Shown: piece after piece, positions 22,991-35,300 of the stretch
Layout: every line of letters begins with the position of its first letter
Position numbering within the stretch: the first letter of the stretch is position 1
Notes under the pieces: generated by a model
The model's input: the letters and a program-made list of their open reading frames with translations, nothing else
Told to the model about the DNA's origin: nothing
Databases searched by the model: none
Position numbers and translations under genes: made by a program
Assembly: GCA_963693315.1 (NCBI GenBank)
Contig: OY856187.1
Coordinates: forward strand, 49,405,161-49,469,160
Direction of reading: 5' to 3'
Length of the DNA stretch: 64,000 nucleotides
From: Diogma glabrata
Lineage: Eukaryota; Arthropoda; Insecta; Diptera; Cylindrotomidae

Positions 22991-23649
22991 TCCTCTGAGA
23001 AGTCCTGGGCGGTATGAGGATTTGCAGACTTTTTCTAATCTTAAGGGAATGTGGTTTTGCAACACATCCTCCTTCGCCAAGTTCCATTATCTCCAACGTT
23101 GCCTAAAGAGTATGAAAGTACTGATACCCAAGGATCTAGCACATCAAGGGGTAGAATATGCAGGATAATCTCCATCGCCCGAGTGGGTGTTGTACGTATC
23201 GCAACGCACATTAACATTGTAACGTTTTAACGTTTCTTTAATTCTTTTTTTTTATCAAATTGTTAGTCACCTTACCAAATTTTTAAATTATTCTCATGTT
23301 AAGTTGACTATCACAAATCTAAATGCAAAATTTTTATGCCCGTGTGCAAAACATCGATGTCAACTAGTTTTGTAATAATTTGATTCCTTTTCTATGTGTC
23401 TGGGAAAAAGACAAATGTTTTCGTCCAAATTTACAAGCCATTTAAAATGTTCTCTCTACTTTTGGTATAAGTGATTGAAATATAAATCACATTACTTATT
23501 CTAGTTAATTTGAATCGTTTCTAACAGTTAATTTTTTACTTCACCACAATTTTAGGCAATTTGGGATGACAATTCTCGACACAGTTTTGTTGTTGCTGTG
23601 GGTCAAATTCTTTTGCTGTGGTTTTGTTTCTTGGATTTAATACGATAAT

Positions 23650-24330
23650 TAAAACCAAGCCCATGAGGCAGTTGACAAAGTGAGGTCTTATCACACCTCA
23701 TATGGAGTTTAGTGGTTAATAAAATTCTGGCCATATAAGATAGCCAGGGCTGCAAGGGGCTTATGTACATAAATAAAATAGGATTATGGCCAGAGATCAA
23801 ACTTAGGAAACACTTCGTAGAATTTTACAAACTGTACAACCACGGTGATTCCGTTTACCAAGAAGCTTAAGTTTAACCTGAGACCAATCATTATGTGAGG
23901 TTCGACAATTGTAACCGAACGGTAGACAAAATATTTGGGACTTATTCTAGAAGGTATAAGCTTCTGTCGCCCATTGAGACGGTGGTGAATAAGACAACTC
24001 TAGCTCTTATGATACGCAAAAATCTAGCGGTGGGTATCTTGTAAGGAGCAGTCGTATGGAGCAGAAAAGTACAGCTCCTGCAGTCTGGGAAAAGAAATTA
24101 GAGAAGAAACAAAGACTATCATGTTTCTGCATAATTGAGTGAATGAGGATAGAATGTCATTGGAGATGCTATACATTTCGATGTGGAGCAGATAAAGCAG
24201 AGCAAATCAGTGAACATATTAAGTACAATATGATCTGAGCAAGGATATAATAAACTCGTACGCGTAGTAGGATTAATTAGACCAAGACCACTTACCCCAG
24301 AAACAAATTTGGGAATTCGGGAAAATGGAA
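23650..24330 (+). pseudogene. I/R1-type LINE reverse transcriptase relic
   Basis: Broken plus-strand frames read QSEVLSHLIWSLVVNKIL (matching the QGGVLSPLLWSLVVD motif), then IETVVNKTTLALMIRKNLAV, VVWSRKVQ and KLEKKQRLSCFCI. This is the order of the reverse transcriptase C-terminal half in R1/I-type elements. Stops and small deletions are frequent, and the YADD motif is lost. It points away from the RNase H relic at 22380-22990, so the two are separate or inverted pieces. Confidence 0.5.
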
Positions 24331-24691
24331 CTGGGAGCAATAAACACAGCAAATGAGTGAAACATTACTGAAGCTCTTATGTGTCGGTTTTACTCTTAAC
24401 TCAACATACAATGTAAGGATGTTTTCGATGCTTCTAAAGAACGAATCATTAAAGTTGCATATTTAGTATATTCACTGTCCGCCCATTCGCCCTTCGGTGC
24501 AAACTGCATTGTCTTTTCTCTACATTGTTTAGATATTATATTGATGCCTGATGACAACAATATTTCATACATGGGAAAATAAATCGAAATACCATCGGGA
24601 CCAGCGAATCTGTTGAGATGGATAGAAAAAATTTTCTATTCCGAAAAGCAATTGGCTACGTTTTCATTTCTTATAAAGGAAACTTATATAT

Positions 24692-25379
24692 TGTAACGTT
24701 TCTTCGCCGAGTAACAATTATTTAGTTCGATCACTAAATCAGGAAATTAAAACACAATGGATTTTCTAAACGTTATAATTTTATTCGTTCAAGATTTTGT
24801 TATAAAAATATTTCTTCTACTTCTATTCCCCGTAATAGCTCTTGTACTAACAATAATTCACCACTTATAATTCTATTACAATTGTTCACAATATTACTTT
24901 TAACTGTTCACTTACAAAATCTTTTTCTTTCTACTTATAACACTGTTAATTTTTAACTCGCCTATATCACTGCTAAATTTTATACTTTTGCTATCGCTGA
25001 CAATTTTATACTAATCTTATCCTCTAACAATGCCTTTTATAAATACTACATGAAATAGCCTCGATATCACTACAATATTCTAGATAGAACACAAACCTTT
25101 TTTTTATCAACATAAACATAATAACACGATCTTCAAATCTTGACACATAGGTGTGAGATCTACTCTTTTTAATTTGTTTATTTATACCTATTCTCTAATG
25201 GTTTTCTTCCTGATAAGATAAACAAAAACTTCCTATTACGTGTTTACTTTGGTTACGTTGTTATCTTTTATTGATTTTTTTATTTTTATATTTCTTTTGT
25301 GGAACTATTTTCTCTAAAGAGTATTTTCTCGAAGGATGTTCTATTGTGTTGTGATCTATCGTATTCCATAATCGTCACA
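24692..25379 (-). mobile_element. Solo LTR, Gypsy-type
   Basis: On the minus strand the 688-bp block starts TGTGACG and ends CGTTACA, the TG...CA form of LTRs with short inverted ends. ATAT flanks both sides (24688-24691 and 25380-25383), a 4-bp target duplication as in Gypsy/Ty3 elements. No internal retroviral-type genes are attached, so it is a recombination product (solo LTR). Confidence 0.65.
25030..25045 (-). promoter_or_regulatory. TATA box of the solo LTR
   Basis: The minus strand reads GTATTTATAAAAGGCATTG inside the LTR, the expected position for its U3 promoter. Direction agrees with the TG...CA orientation. Confidence 0.5.
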
Positions 25380-26179
25380 ATATGTTTAAGTTTTTTGCGA
25401 ATATACGACCCAAAAGATCCGCCTTTTCTTTCGAATCTGTCACGGGAATAACATTCAAAGTTGTAAGGATCGTTCGAATGAAAATGCTCTGGGGCTTTAC
25501 TTGAATAATATACGCCATTACAAATGCTTTCCGTATATTCCTCACCGCCTCATCAACTTTTCACGAGTACATACATAAGACTCAATTTTGGGAGTGATTA
25601 GCCAATTTTGATATTAACTCGTACATTCCATTTTTTATCAAATTTGAAACTCTTTTTAGAGTTTTATGAGGATTATGAATGGAAGACGTTTCATCGAAAG
25701 GAGTCACCGCGTTTATCAATTTTTTTATGCCGGCCTAAGAGGTAGGAAGTTTTTATCAGGTTTTACAATTGTTTCAATAAATTTACTATGATATTGTTTG
25801 TTGTTTGTCACTAAACAGTGATAGTGTTAGTGAACTAATATGTCAAATCGGTTGATGTCTGGATTGCTGTGATTGATAATATCGATGTATGGGAATGAGA
25901 ATGATTCGAAAAAACCAAAAAATCAAGTGCATGTGGCAGTATATCTAAACTGTGAACTGTTGATACTGGATGTTTGTCTAGATAGTTCATTACTTGTAAT
26001 TGAGTTTGCTAAATAAAACTTGAATACGACCCTCTTTGTTCGCGATACTCTCGTCAATTGCAATTTCATCTTCTATTTCAAAAAGTACGCCTCTCTCGTT
26101 GCTACCAGTCGCCTATTCCATTATTTCGTTCTCAGTTCAATTTTCGATTATCAAACTGTACAGTCTAACATGTAACAGG

Positions 26180-26810
26180 CTAACAAAAAGATCAGCCGGT
26201 ATATTAAATTCTATTTCGTCGATCGATGAAAAGAGACCTTTAAATGAACTCATAATAACTGATCGTTTAAGTTCATTTCAGGATTCAACTATCAAAAATG
26301 CCACGTCTTTTAAATGTCGTTATTTCCGTTCACACATTACGCCACGGGTGTTGAGAGGAGGTTCTTTCGATACCGCTGCTTAAAGGATTTTATGACATTT
26401 TGGTCAAGTGGTTGCAACAAGGGTGTAGTGTTGGGTGGAGAAAAAATGACCCTGAAGTTTTCATCATCGGAAAGTGTTTGCTGTCCCATGGCAGGTTCCA
26501 AGTGACGAGAAACTTCAGGGATGAACAAATCGTTGCACCACTAATCGTTGTACTAAAAAGCGCAGAGGTTTGCCAAGCATTTTGGATGACTTGTAATACA
26601 GTGCTAAATTTACATTTTAGAAACACCGTGGATTTTTTGATTTTACAATCATAATCATTGTTTTTCGTCCAGCAGCAGTTTTTTCGAAAATGGTAGCGTT
26701 TGTTTTCTTATGCAAACCTTTGTAAACCAAGCCGGTTTCATCACCATTGTAGATCTGTTCCAGTAAAAACTCATTTTCTGTAATAATCTTTTCGAAATTG
26801 TAAATTCACT
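26180..26810 (-). pseudogene. pogo/Tigger-type DDE transposase relic
   Basis: Minus-strand frames contain IYNGDETGLVYKGL and FEKTAAGRKT (26760-26680), then NAWQTSALF and FVPEVSRHLEP shifted by frame. After these comes NFRVIFSPPNTTPLLQPLDQ continuing NVIKSFKQRYRKNLL (26480-26350). These are the DET, central and LQPLDQ motifs of the DDE_1 domain of pogo/Tigger/Jerky proteins. The middle catalytic aspartate region (LLLDN) is not clear, and several frameshifts and stops occur. Terminal inverted repeats were not found. Confidence 0.7.
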
Positions 26811-27303
26811 AGCACTCTCAGCATTGCAGGAACGTTTTTCAACGGAAACCGTTAAAATGCTTATGCCGTGACGTTTTTGGAAGCTCGTTTAAGTTTCGTT
26901 TAAAATTTCGTAAAATTTCATAAAAACATTCGAGTTCGTTTAAAATTCATAATTTTGTTTTCAAAGAAAATGATACTCTTTCGTTTTTTAGCATTTTTGC
27001 GGAAGAATAAAAATTAAAATGAATAATAAAACCCATATGGTTACTTGTACAAAAATTTTGAAATTAAAAAAGTTGCTAATGCGAGGTTGCTACCGTAGTA
27101 GAATGTTTCTTACGTAAAGGTTGCTTATTTATTTATTATTTTTTTATTTCATATCAGCATTTAATGATTAGACCTATTTTACCGAAATTTTAGAAACATG
27201 TGTGTATAAAATTTGATTTTGACCAAATTGAAAAGTAACATCAACTAGCGCACTTGTTGGTCAGTAATGAAATCAAGTCAAATAATAACAATGAATTTCA
27301 TAA
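26811..27303. other. Intergenic, nothing recognised
   Basis: A short repeat of GTTTAAAATTTCGTAAAATTTC lies at 26895-26945. No gene was seen before the tRNA. Confidence 0.4.
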
Positions 27304-27385
27304 GATAGCGTGGCCGAGCGGTCTAAGGCGCTGGTTTAAGGCACCAGTCTCTTCGGAGGCGTGGGTTCAAATCCCACCGCTGTCA
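27304..27385 (+). tRNA. tRNA-Leu (anticodon AAG)
   Basis: This is a complete class II tRNA. Acceptor GATAGCG pairs with CGCTGTC with one G-T pair, and A is the discriminator. The D arm has TGGCCGAGCGG (A box). Anticodon stem CTGGT/ACCAG encloses TTAAGGC with AAG at 27338-27340. A long variable arm (TCTCTTCGGAGG) is typical of leucine, and the T arm is GTGGGTTCAAATCCCAC (B box). There is no intron. A T run starting at about 27389 can terminate pol III. It should read CUU, and after A-to-I editing also CUC. Confidence 0.95.
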
Positions 27386-27766
27386 ATAATTTTTTAATGT
27401 TGTTTTAACGTTTTCAACTGTTTCAATAATAAGCAAATGGTTAAAACTTTTTTGACTCCTGGAATTCATGAACGGGACGACAGAAAATTTAATAACCAAA
27501 ATTCTCACATTAACAAATTTAATACCATTCTTGTTAATTGTTGTTATGTTATGTTTCGTAAATCAATGTGAATTTTTTCTTCCTTTTAATATTTCACTAT
27601 AACGAGCAGTGGGTCAATCGCCTCAATGTATGCAACATCTAAAGGTAAACGTTTTATTTTTGATTTTTTAGTGCAAACAGTAAACACTGTAAAACTGATA
27701 AATAAATAAAAAAAAATGTTCGGTTATGTTCTCTTAATTTCATTGTACATTTTTAGAAATTTTAAA
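27386..27766. other. Spacer between tRNA-Leu and RBM22
   Basis: AT-rich; it holds the RBM22 3' flank. No gene was seen. Confidence 0.4.
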
Positions 27767-29317
27767 TTATTGTTTCTTAATAGCACCAAGTCGTGATGGG
27801 TCTTGACTAGGATAGTGGACTCCACCAGGTGGTGGTGGTATCGAGCCTGCCGGAATCGATGATTGTCCACCCGAAACCATATTCGAAGCTAACATAGCTT
27901 GTGCAGAATATTGTGCTCCGTATGGTGGTAATGGTGGATACATTGGAGGGTAAGCTCCTCCTGTTAACATTCCTGAAGGTATTTGATGCAACTTCATACC
28001 AGGTGGTAAAACCGTCATTTCAGATGCTTGTAAATTAAAATAATCATTTGGATTTGGTGGTAACGGTAATGCTCCTGGTAGACCGGGAACAGGTTCAAAC
28101 GAATATTGACGATTCGTTTTAGCAACTGTTGTGGATGGTGTCTGCTGTTTTGCTTGAGAATGTGCCCATTTTATTGTTAAACGTCGTCCACCTAAAACTA
28201 ATTTATTAAAAGTTTTCTCTGCGGCTTGTTCCGCTGCAGAACGTTTCGTATATTGAACAAATGCACATTGTTGTCGAGGTACTAAAGTTATTTGTCGAAT
28301 CTCACCAAACTGATAGAAATTATCTCTGAAAAATAACATGCATTAATAAATGAAACTAAACAATATTTTTAATGAAATTACTTGATATCGGTTTCTGTGA
28401 TATGTTCTCCAATATTTCCAACATAAAGTGTTGTTATCGTTTTATCTTCTGGAACCTGAAGTGTCGGCAGACAAGCCGCTCTTTTTAGTATTTTATCCGC
28501 GACCGGATCGTTAACTCCATAATACCGATCTTTGATATTTTGTTCGGATAGAGGATCATCTGGTTCGGATGGTTTATCATGCCGATATGGACATTCCTCA
28601 CCCCGTTTACACTCTCCACGAACCCAAAACGAACAAATATGCGGCCTATTTCTTTTATAATATGGGGCTGTTCGTGCCAATTTTGATAACATATCATCCG
28701 CCGCTAAAGATTTTCCAACCGTTCCAGCTGCAACCGTATTATCATCACCATCTTTCAATTCTTTGTCTATTTGTTGGATATAATATTCTTTATTTACATC
28801 ACTTTGAGGTAAATCGTTGTGAATACGAAGCGCTGCATCCCGTACTTGAGTTGGTAAACCATATTGTAAATCTAACAAACAAGTTTGACAAACATTTTTT
28901 AATTTACAACATGTTTGACATATTTCTGTTTTTTTAAAACGCATTCGCGCTCCGGGACACCAACGAAATATTGTAAACGGTCGACTACAAATTTTACATT
29001 CTTTTCCATAACGTTCCTTGATCTACAATCATAAATTAAATAATTAAAAAAGATTCCCAAATACAAATAATATTAAATTTGTTACCATCCGGACATAAGG
29101 ATTGTCTCCGAGACAAGTTTGACACAAAATTGGAAACTCCTGTAACAAAAATATAACCTCAATATTAATTTTCAGATAATAAAATTAATCTAATAATTTG
29201 TTTTTATATAAAATATACAATGTTAATTTCTATCTAAAATGCAATCTTTATTGATTTATTTACCGAATTTTCCCAATTCTGACGATTATACGTGTTTGTT
29301 GTTTTTGACATCGCCAT
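27767..29317 (-). CDS. Rbm22: Pre-mRNA-splicing factor RBM22, complete, 4 exons
   Basis: Exons on the minus strand are 29317-29264, 29139-29086, 29022-28382 and 28325-27767. All have GT-AG introns, and together they give 435 aa (human RBM22 is 420). RBM22 is a core spliceosome protein (Cwc2-like) that contacts U6 snRNA and the intron near the active site in the nucleus. The N-terminus has TYNRQNWE and zinc-binding cysteines (CQTC, CKIC, WCPG, CQTC pairs). A CCCH finger (C-x7-C-x5-C-x3-H) lies at about 166-184 with [15 protein letters not shown] before it. An RRM spans about 232-305 with LYVGNI (RNP2) and QQCAFVQY (RNP1). The C-terminus is proline/glycine-rich and ends with [15 protein letters not shown] 29317 is two codons before another ATG and fits family N-termini. 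Nothing is broken. Confidence 0.95.
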
Positions 29318-29731
29318 CTTGAATTATTTTATATTTTAATTTTATTTATATATTGAACAATAATATATCTATCTATTTATTATTTATATGTAGGAAACTA
29401 TATTAAAATTATAAATTTATTTGGAAAAATAATTTATTTTGTTGTCAACATGACATTTGTGGTAGAGAAGACAGATTAGTGTATCACTGAACTATATTTA
29501 TAAACTTCAAAATAATGCACTGTTAAAATTTGATGATGCTATAAAATTTAAAATAAATCAGTTGGTTTCCACATGCATGATGAACAGTTACTTTTGTTGG
29601 TGTATCATCTCGAATTTCTAATAATAATTTCTGTATTGCAAAATCAGCAAATTGTCTTTGTACTCAAATTAATCACGTAATCTTCAATTAAAGTTAGTAT
29701 TTTATTAGATGTTTTTAATTGATAATATAAA
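29318..29731. promoter_or_regulatory. Shared upstream region of RBM22 and cysteine protease
   Basis: The two start codons face away from each other across 414 bp. The region must hold both promoters or one bidirectional one. It is AT-rich; no clear TATA or initiator could be picked out. Confidence 0.5.
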
Positions 29732-32248
29732 ATGAAAGTAAATAAAATTGTTATTTTTTTTATTCTTTTTAAATTTATTGATGTTGGTTTTACACAACGT
29801 AATAATGGAACGGTACTCGATAGTTGGGGAAAATTTAAGGTAAATAATCGATATTATTTTAAAATTCGTTGTTTTGAATCTGATTCCTTTGTATGTACAG
29901 CAAGAATTTCATAAAAAATATTTTCAAGAACCTCAAGAAATAAAATCTCGGAAAGCGTTTGAAGATAACATAAAAATGATAACAGAACACAACAAAAGAT
30001 TTGAAGAGGGAAAGTATTCGTTTAAAATAGGAGCAAATGAATATGCTGATTTGGTTGGTGATTTGAATTCGATTATATTATTTGTCATTATATTGAAATG
30101 CGTTTTTTTTTTGTTTAGCCAAATACGATTTATTTGAAAACTTTGGTTCGTTTGGTACCGAGTGTTCTGGAAGCAGGTTCAGAAAATGATCATATTTTAG
30201 GATCAATGCCAGCCGATCCTGTCACTGTCCCGCCGGCGTTGGATTGGAGAGAAAAAGGTTTTATAACACCTCCATGTAATCAAGGGTCATGCGGATCTTG
30301 TTATGCTTATAGCATTGCACATAGTGTTAGTGGACAGATTTTCAAACGGACTGGAAAACTGGTAATGTTAAGGTAATGAAAATCTAAAACTGCATTTTGT
30401 AAATTCTACAAATTATAAATCAATTGAAAAACATAATATGGATTTAAAAAGTCAAAAAACACATAGCATAATTATTTTCTTGAATATTTTATCAATTTTC
30501 ATTGATTTTTGTTGACTATGTTTTGTTGACAATGTTGGTACGTTGTCTTATTTGGAGTTGCATGCTTCGCGTGGTGATCATTAATTGAATTATAATTGAC
30601 TAATAATTTGAATATGATCTGAATGTTAATTAAATAATATCTGAATCATGCCAGTATCAGAATATTGAGATCTTGAGTTTGAATTTTGATTTTTAATTCG
30701 TATTATTGATCGTGACAAGTATCAATTTATATTATTTTATTTTATGTTACATTATGTTATGTCTTGTTGTTTTGTTATATGTTGTGTTATATGTAGGATG
30801 TTATATAAGTTATATGTTATCTGTTAAATGTTATGTGTTATATGTTATATGTTATATGTTATATGTTATATGTTATATGTTATATGTTATATGTTATATG
30901 TTATATGTTATATGTTATATGTTATATGTTATATGTTATATGTTATATGTTATATGTTATGTGTTATAACTTTGATGTTACATGTTATGGTATGTTATGT
31001 TATGTTATCATATGTTATGTTATGCTGTTTTATGTTATGTTGTTTTATGTTATGTTAAGTTATGTTATTTTATGTTTTGTTATGTTATGCTCTGTTATGT
31101 TATGCTTTATTATTTAGCAAAACACTTTTTTTGGGCCTATATCTCTACTGAAAACTAAAAACATTTGCGCTATATCAGTTTTCGTTCAAAAGTTTAAATT
31201 TGATACTTTTTGGATTATCTACATATTACTACAAAATATGTATTAACTAAATTAACCATTGGAGTTGTCTCTTTTATATTGATTATATCGTGGGCGATCT
31301 AGATCAAGATCAATGAAGCATTCTTGAAAATGGCCTTCATGAACTGAAATCAAGTAAATCTAAGGAAACAAATGCCTCCTTTTTGAGCTTGATTAGTTAT
31401 TCTAAAAATTCATTGCAATGCTTTATGCAAATTTTCTACTACATATTTTGGTTCTTGCTTCTGTTGAACTTATTGCTTTGTCTTTTATCGAGGTTACCAA
31501 ATTTGTGTAAATACCAAAAAGATCGAAATTTATTTCTATATTATTTTTTCCGATGCCTTGATTAAAATGTTTGTTTAACTAAGAAATATTATTAGAGGCA
31601 TTCGAAATTCGAGCACATATACTATATACTATGTGTATGCGCTTGGTATTTCTTTAACAGCTTTTCGAAGAGTTTCTAAAAACTCAACATTTACCTACAG
31701 TGAACAACAAATAGTGGATTGTAGTTCGTCAATGGGAAATCATGGATGTGCGGGTGGCTCACTAAGAAATACTTTAAGATATCTTGAAAGTTCTGCCGGG
31801 TTGATGAGACAACAAGATTATCCCTATGAAGCTGCGGTGAGAAAATACTTAAAGTTACGTCTAATACCAATAATACCTTTTATTTTTTTAGCAAGGTAAA
31901 TGCAAATTTATTTCAGCTTTATCCGTCGTTAATATATCATCTTGGGCTATTTTACCACCACAAGATGAACAAACACTTCAAACTGCTGTCGCAACAATAG
32001 GACCAGTTGCAGTATCAATAAACGCTAGTCCAACAACGTTTCAGTTTTATAGTGATGGGATATACGATGATATGAGTTGTTCGTCAGCGGTAGTAAATCA
32101 TGCGATGCTTGTTGTTGGATATACAGAAACATATTGGATTTTAAAAAATTGGTGGGGACCGAAATGGGGTGAGAATGGTTACATGAAATTAAAAAAGAAT
32201 GTTAATTTATGCGGCCTGGCAAATTTCGCTGCGTATTCCATTGTGTAA
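29732..32248 (+). CDS. Papain-family (C1A) cysteine protease, cathepsin L-like, 5 exons
   Basis: Exons are 29732-29839, 29901-30053, 30119-30372, 31701-31836 and 31892-32248 (335 aa). Splice phases agree throughout; the exon 3-4 join creates KLVMLSEQQIVDC. A hydrophobic signal peptide covers residues 1 to about 21, so the protein is secreted or lysosomal. An I29 inhibitor propeptide follows with an ERFNIN-type pattern (EIKSRKAFEDNIKMI). The mature enzyme starts near PPALDWREKGF (126-135). Catalytic residues are present: Q142, C148 in QGSCGSCYAYS, H287 in VNHAMLVVGY and N303 in LKNWWG. Unusual points are Y149 in place of the near-invariant W after the catalytic cysteine, and N-W-W-G instead of N-S-W-G. 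AATAAA at 32252-32257 follows the stop. Subfamily beyond cathepsin L-like is uncertain. Confidence 0.9.
30838..30965 (+). repeat. (TTATATG)n minisatellite in protease intron 3
   Basis: About 17 near-perfect copies of a 7-bp unit, flanked on both sides by looser TTATG-rich sequence (30740-31110). Because 7 is not a multiple of 3, all three frames read the same ICYMLYV-type heptad, which makes false open frames. Confidence 0.9.
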
Positions 32249-32313
32249 GAAAATAAATCATAGATTTAATTAAAATCAACTGTTATTTTATTAAAAATTA
32301 ATCCTTACAATTG

Positions 32314-35300
32314 TTAAGAACTTCCTTTAAATTGACGATATTTTTCATATTCCTTAACTAAATTTTCAGAAACTTTACGTCCGGCATCTCCAGATACCCT
32401 CAAAATAAATCCCTGCTGTTTCTCCGAACAAATCGATATTAATGAATAACAAATGTTTGTAAAATGTGTCTTAATTGCTGGATTTAATGTTGTAACATTA
32501 TCCTTCGATATCATTATATGAATAATAAAACACAGTAGATATGGTGTCAACAACCTTAAATCATTATCATTTTTAGTCAATAAAAATATTAATTTCTCCA
32601 ATTTATGTGATAATTTCGATAAACATGTGATCTCCATCGCGTTCAGTTTATATGTTTCGATTATATTCAAACCGTACCAACAAATTGTTTGAAGTAGATT
32701 TTTTATAATATTTGTGAACTGTGGTAAACGATTCATTACAATTCGTGTACAATTCCGGAGTAAATTTATACAAACTTCAATCATATTCCATAAAATTGTC
32801 ATAAATATAACACGATTTTCGTCATTTATTTGATTAAATGTTGTTATTTTTAAATAGAACAGGAATGAAAGGATGTCATCGATTTGAGAGACGTTCTTTA
32901 AGTTATTCGTATTTGATACAAAATTATTACAGGCGAATAATAAATTAAGTGCTATATCCATTTCATCTCGAATGAGATCTTTTGATGAGATTTTTAATAT
33001 AATTTCATTTGATGTTCGACGGAAAAACTCGCTGAATATCTGAAAATAAAAAAAAACAAATTATAAAGTTTAGTGTTTTGGTTTTGTACGAAAGCTCTTG
33101 CGCAATCAAATTCGATACAATCACTTAGCGGATGTCCAACAAAATTCTATGATTAAGCTTTACTACAATTGAAAAGGGATGGAGTAATAAAATGTTTCTG
33201 AAATAAAGTTTTTTCAACAGCTCACAGCAAATTAATATCTTGAAGAATTAAAAATAGCGAGAATGACTAGCTATTAGGAGTTAGGACACGAAGCGAATTC
33301 ATTATAGCGCGAATACTTTTACAAGCTATAGAAGTAAAGATTGTCTTCTATGAAGACGACATAACTATAATTTGAACTAGGGTCAGTGTTCTTTTGAGAC
33401 GCATGTTACCATATTAACAAATACCTGTCCCCGTTCTACAACTGGCTCACCGAGAGAGATCTAGAGCTGTCCGCGAACAAATCAACAGTGAGCCTTTCAC
33501 GACCGAATAGCTACAATCAGACAGCCAAAGATTCTGCTCTTCTACAACATGTTGACATTTTCTGCTCACTCAAAACAGATATGCGCAGAATACAAACTCG
33601 CAACAACTTACTGAAATTTCTCGCATGTACTACCTGAGACAAAGAGACAATTGTAATAAAATATAAAACAAAGACCATTTACATGTGGAAATAGAAATTA
33701 TATCTGCAAAACCACACAACGATTTGCTTAGTCGTCAATAGCTGGTAAGCTGCCATAAGACTGGCGACTCATACAAGAAAATAATTTACACAACATTACC
33801 CCTAAATATCAGAAATTGTCTGTACAGTCAATTTGTCGTACAGTCGGGAACTAGAAGACGTAATACCACCTAGACTAGACAACGTTACACGATAAAGGAG
33901 TACAAGAAAAATATAGTGTATAGAAAGCAAAATATAGAAAGCAGTCTTCTCTTTGGGGTGGTCCATAATGATAAAACTTCCACTTTGGCACAATTGGACC
34001 AGCGCTACACAACAACAACTCAATTGTATCTTGCCAGCATGTCACTAACTACAATTGCAGAATGGAGAACCGAACTTACCGAAATTCGAGAGAAAACCTA
34101 CATTAATTTTAGCAAACCAGACTGTGATAATATTGCCAATTTTACTAAAATTGAATTCAGTTCAATTAACACTTGACGGCAAAATTCAAAGAAATGTTTA
34201 TTAAAGCTAGAACTCGCTCACATCCCAGCCGGTAGAAATCAAAATGTTAAACCAAACTTTCCACAGGAAGCGTGTGCGCTTACCATCCAAAGAGATGATA
34301 TACGCAAGGCAGATCTAACCGACTATAAAAGCCGGAACCCAAAGAAAATAAATTGAGAGAAAAGGTGAGTAAATCAAGGTTAGGCATAAGTAAAAGTCTT
34401 TGGAAGGGACTTAAGGACTTAACTCATCCTCGACAACTGCATGATCTTCTACAATGATGTTCCAACTGGAAATCATTGAAATGCGCAACAAAATATAAAA
34501 AACAGTTTACAGAAAACATACGTAGATATGAGAATGAAACTAGATCAGTGTTAAGATTTCTCCGCAAATTTAATGCTGATAACTTAGAGGATATCACATT
34601 TTCCAAAGAATCAAACTATCATGTTCAAACACATTGGAACCAATGGATTGAACTACATCACTACTACACTCCACACATTTCTAAATACTATCTAGATACT
34701 AAACATATAGAAAACTGCTAGTATCAGCCCCTTTTTAAACCTGGAAAACTTGAAGAAAAGGTAAAATCATACAAACCGGTCGCAAAACTCGTTGAAGCAA
34801 TTCTGTTTCCTGGGCTGTAAACATCTTGCAATTTGGCTTACGGACAGCACATAGTACAACCATCGCTCTTCACAGCATCCAACACCAAATCAGTTATAGG
34901 CTGAATCAAAAACGACCTTGTGCTAGAATAGAACAATCTTGCACTAAGCATATTGTAAGCTTTCGACAGTGTTGCACCCTGCGCTATTAAATGATATCTT
35001 CAAACAAAGCTGTAAGGCATAATAAAGCGCGGGATGTGCAACTACCTCAGAGGTTGCCAAATATACGTTCCATAAACCCATATCCAAGAAGAGTGTTTAG
35101 AAAAGGCGAAAAGTTCTCTCACCTTCATTATTCATCCTATACCTAAGCAGTCTACCTACTCTACTATAAAGAATAATCATCACGTCATATGCAGACGAAT
35201 GTACACCTGCAACAACTCACCAATATTCTGAATATTTATCTGAAGTCTGAACATCTTGAAGATTTGAATTAATGATTAAAATTACAAAACTAGAACTTTC

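Larger units (their letters stand above)
24400..25480 (-). pseudogene. CR1-type LINE relic split by a solo LTR
   Basis: On the minus strand VIPVTDSKEKADLLGRIFA (25450-25380) is followed, after the LTR at 24692-25379, by NRFAGPDGI (about 24615-24590). These match the DPKEKANLLGHYFS and NKATGPDFI motifs of the intact LINE at 13633-16572 in the same order. The downstream part to about 24400 is degraded. The reading order shows the LTR landed inside this LINE. Confidence 0.55.

Noticed and set aside
30706..31117. Three overlapping plus-strand frames rich in ICYMLYV
   Set aside because: They are the three frames of a 7-bp minisatellite in an intron.
31633..31700. Possible earlier start of protease exon 4 after TTTAACAG at 31662
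   Set aside because: The acceptor at 31700 keeps the phase with exon 3 and restores the family sequence KLVMLSEQQ; the earlier one does not.
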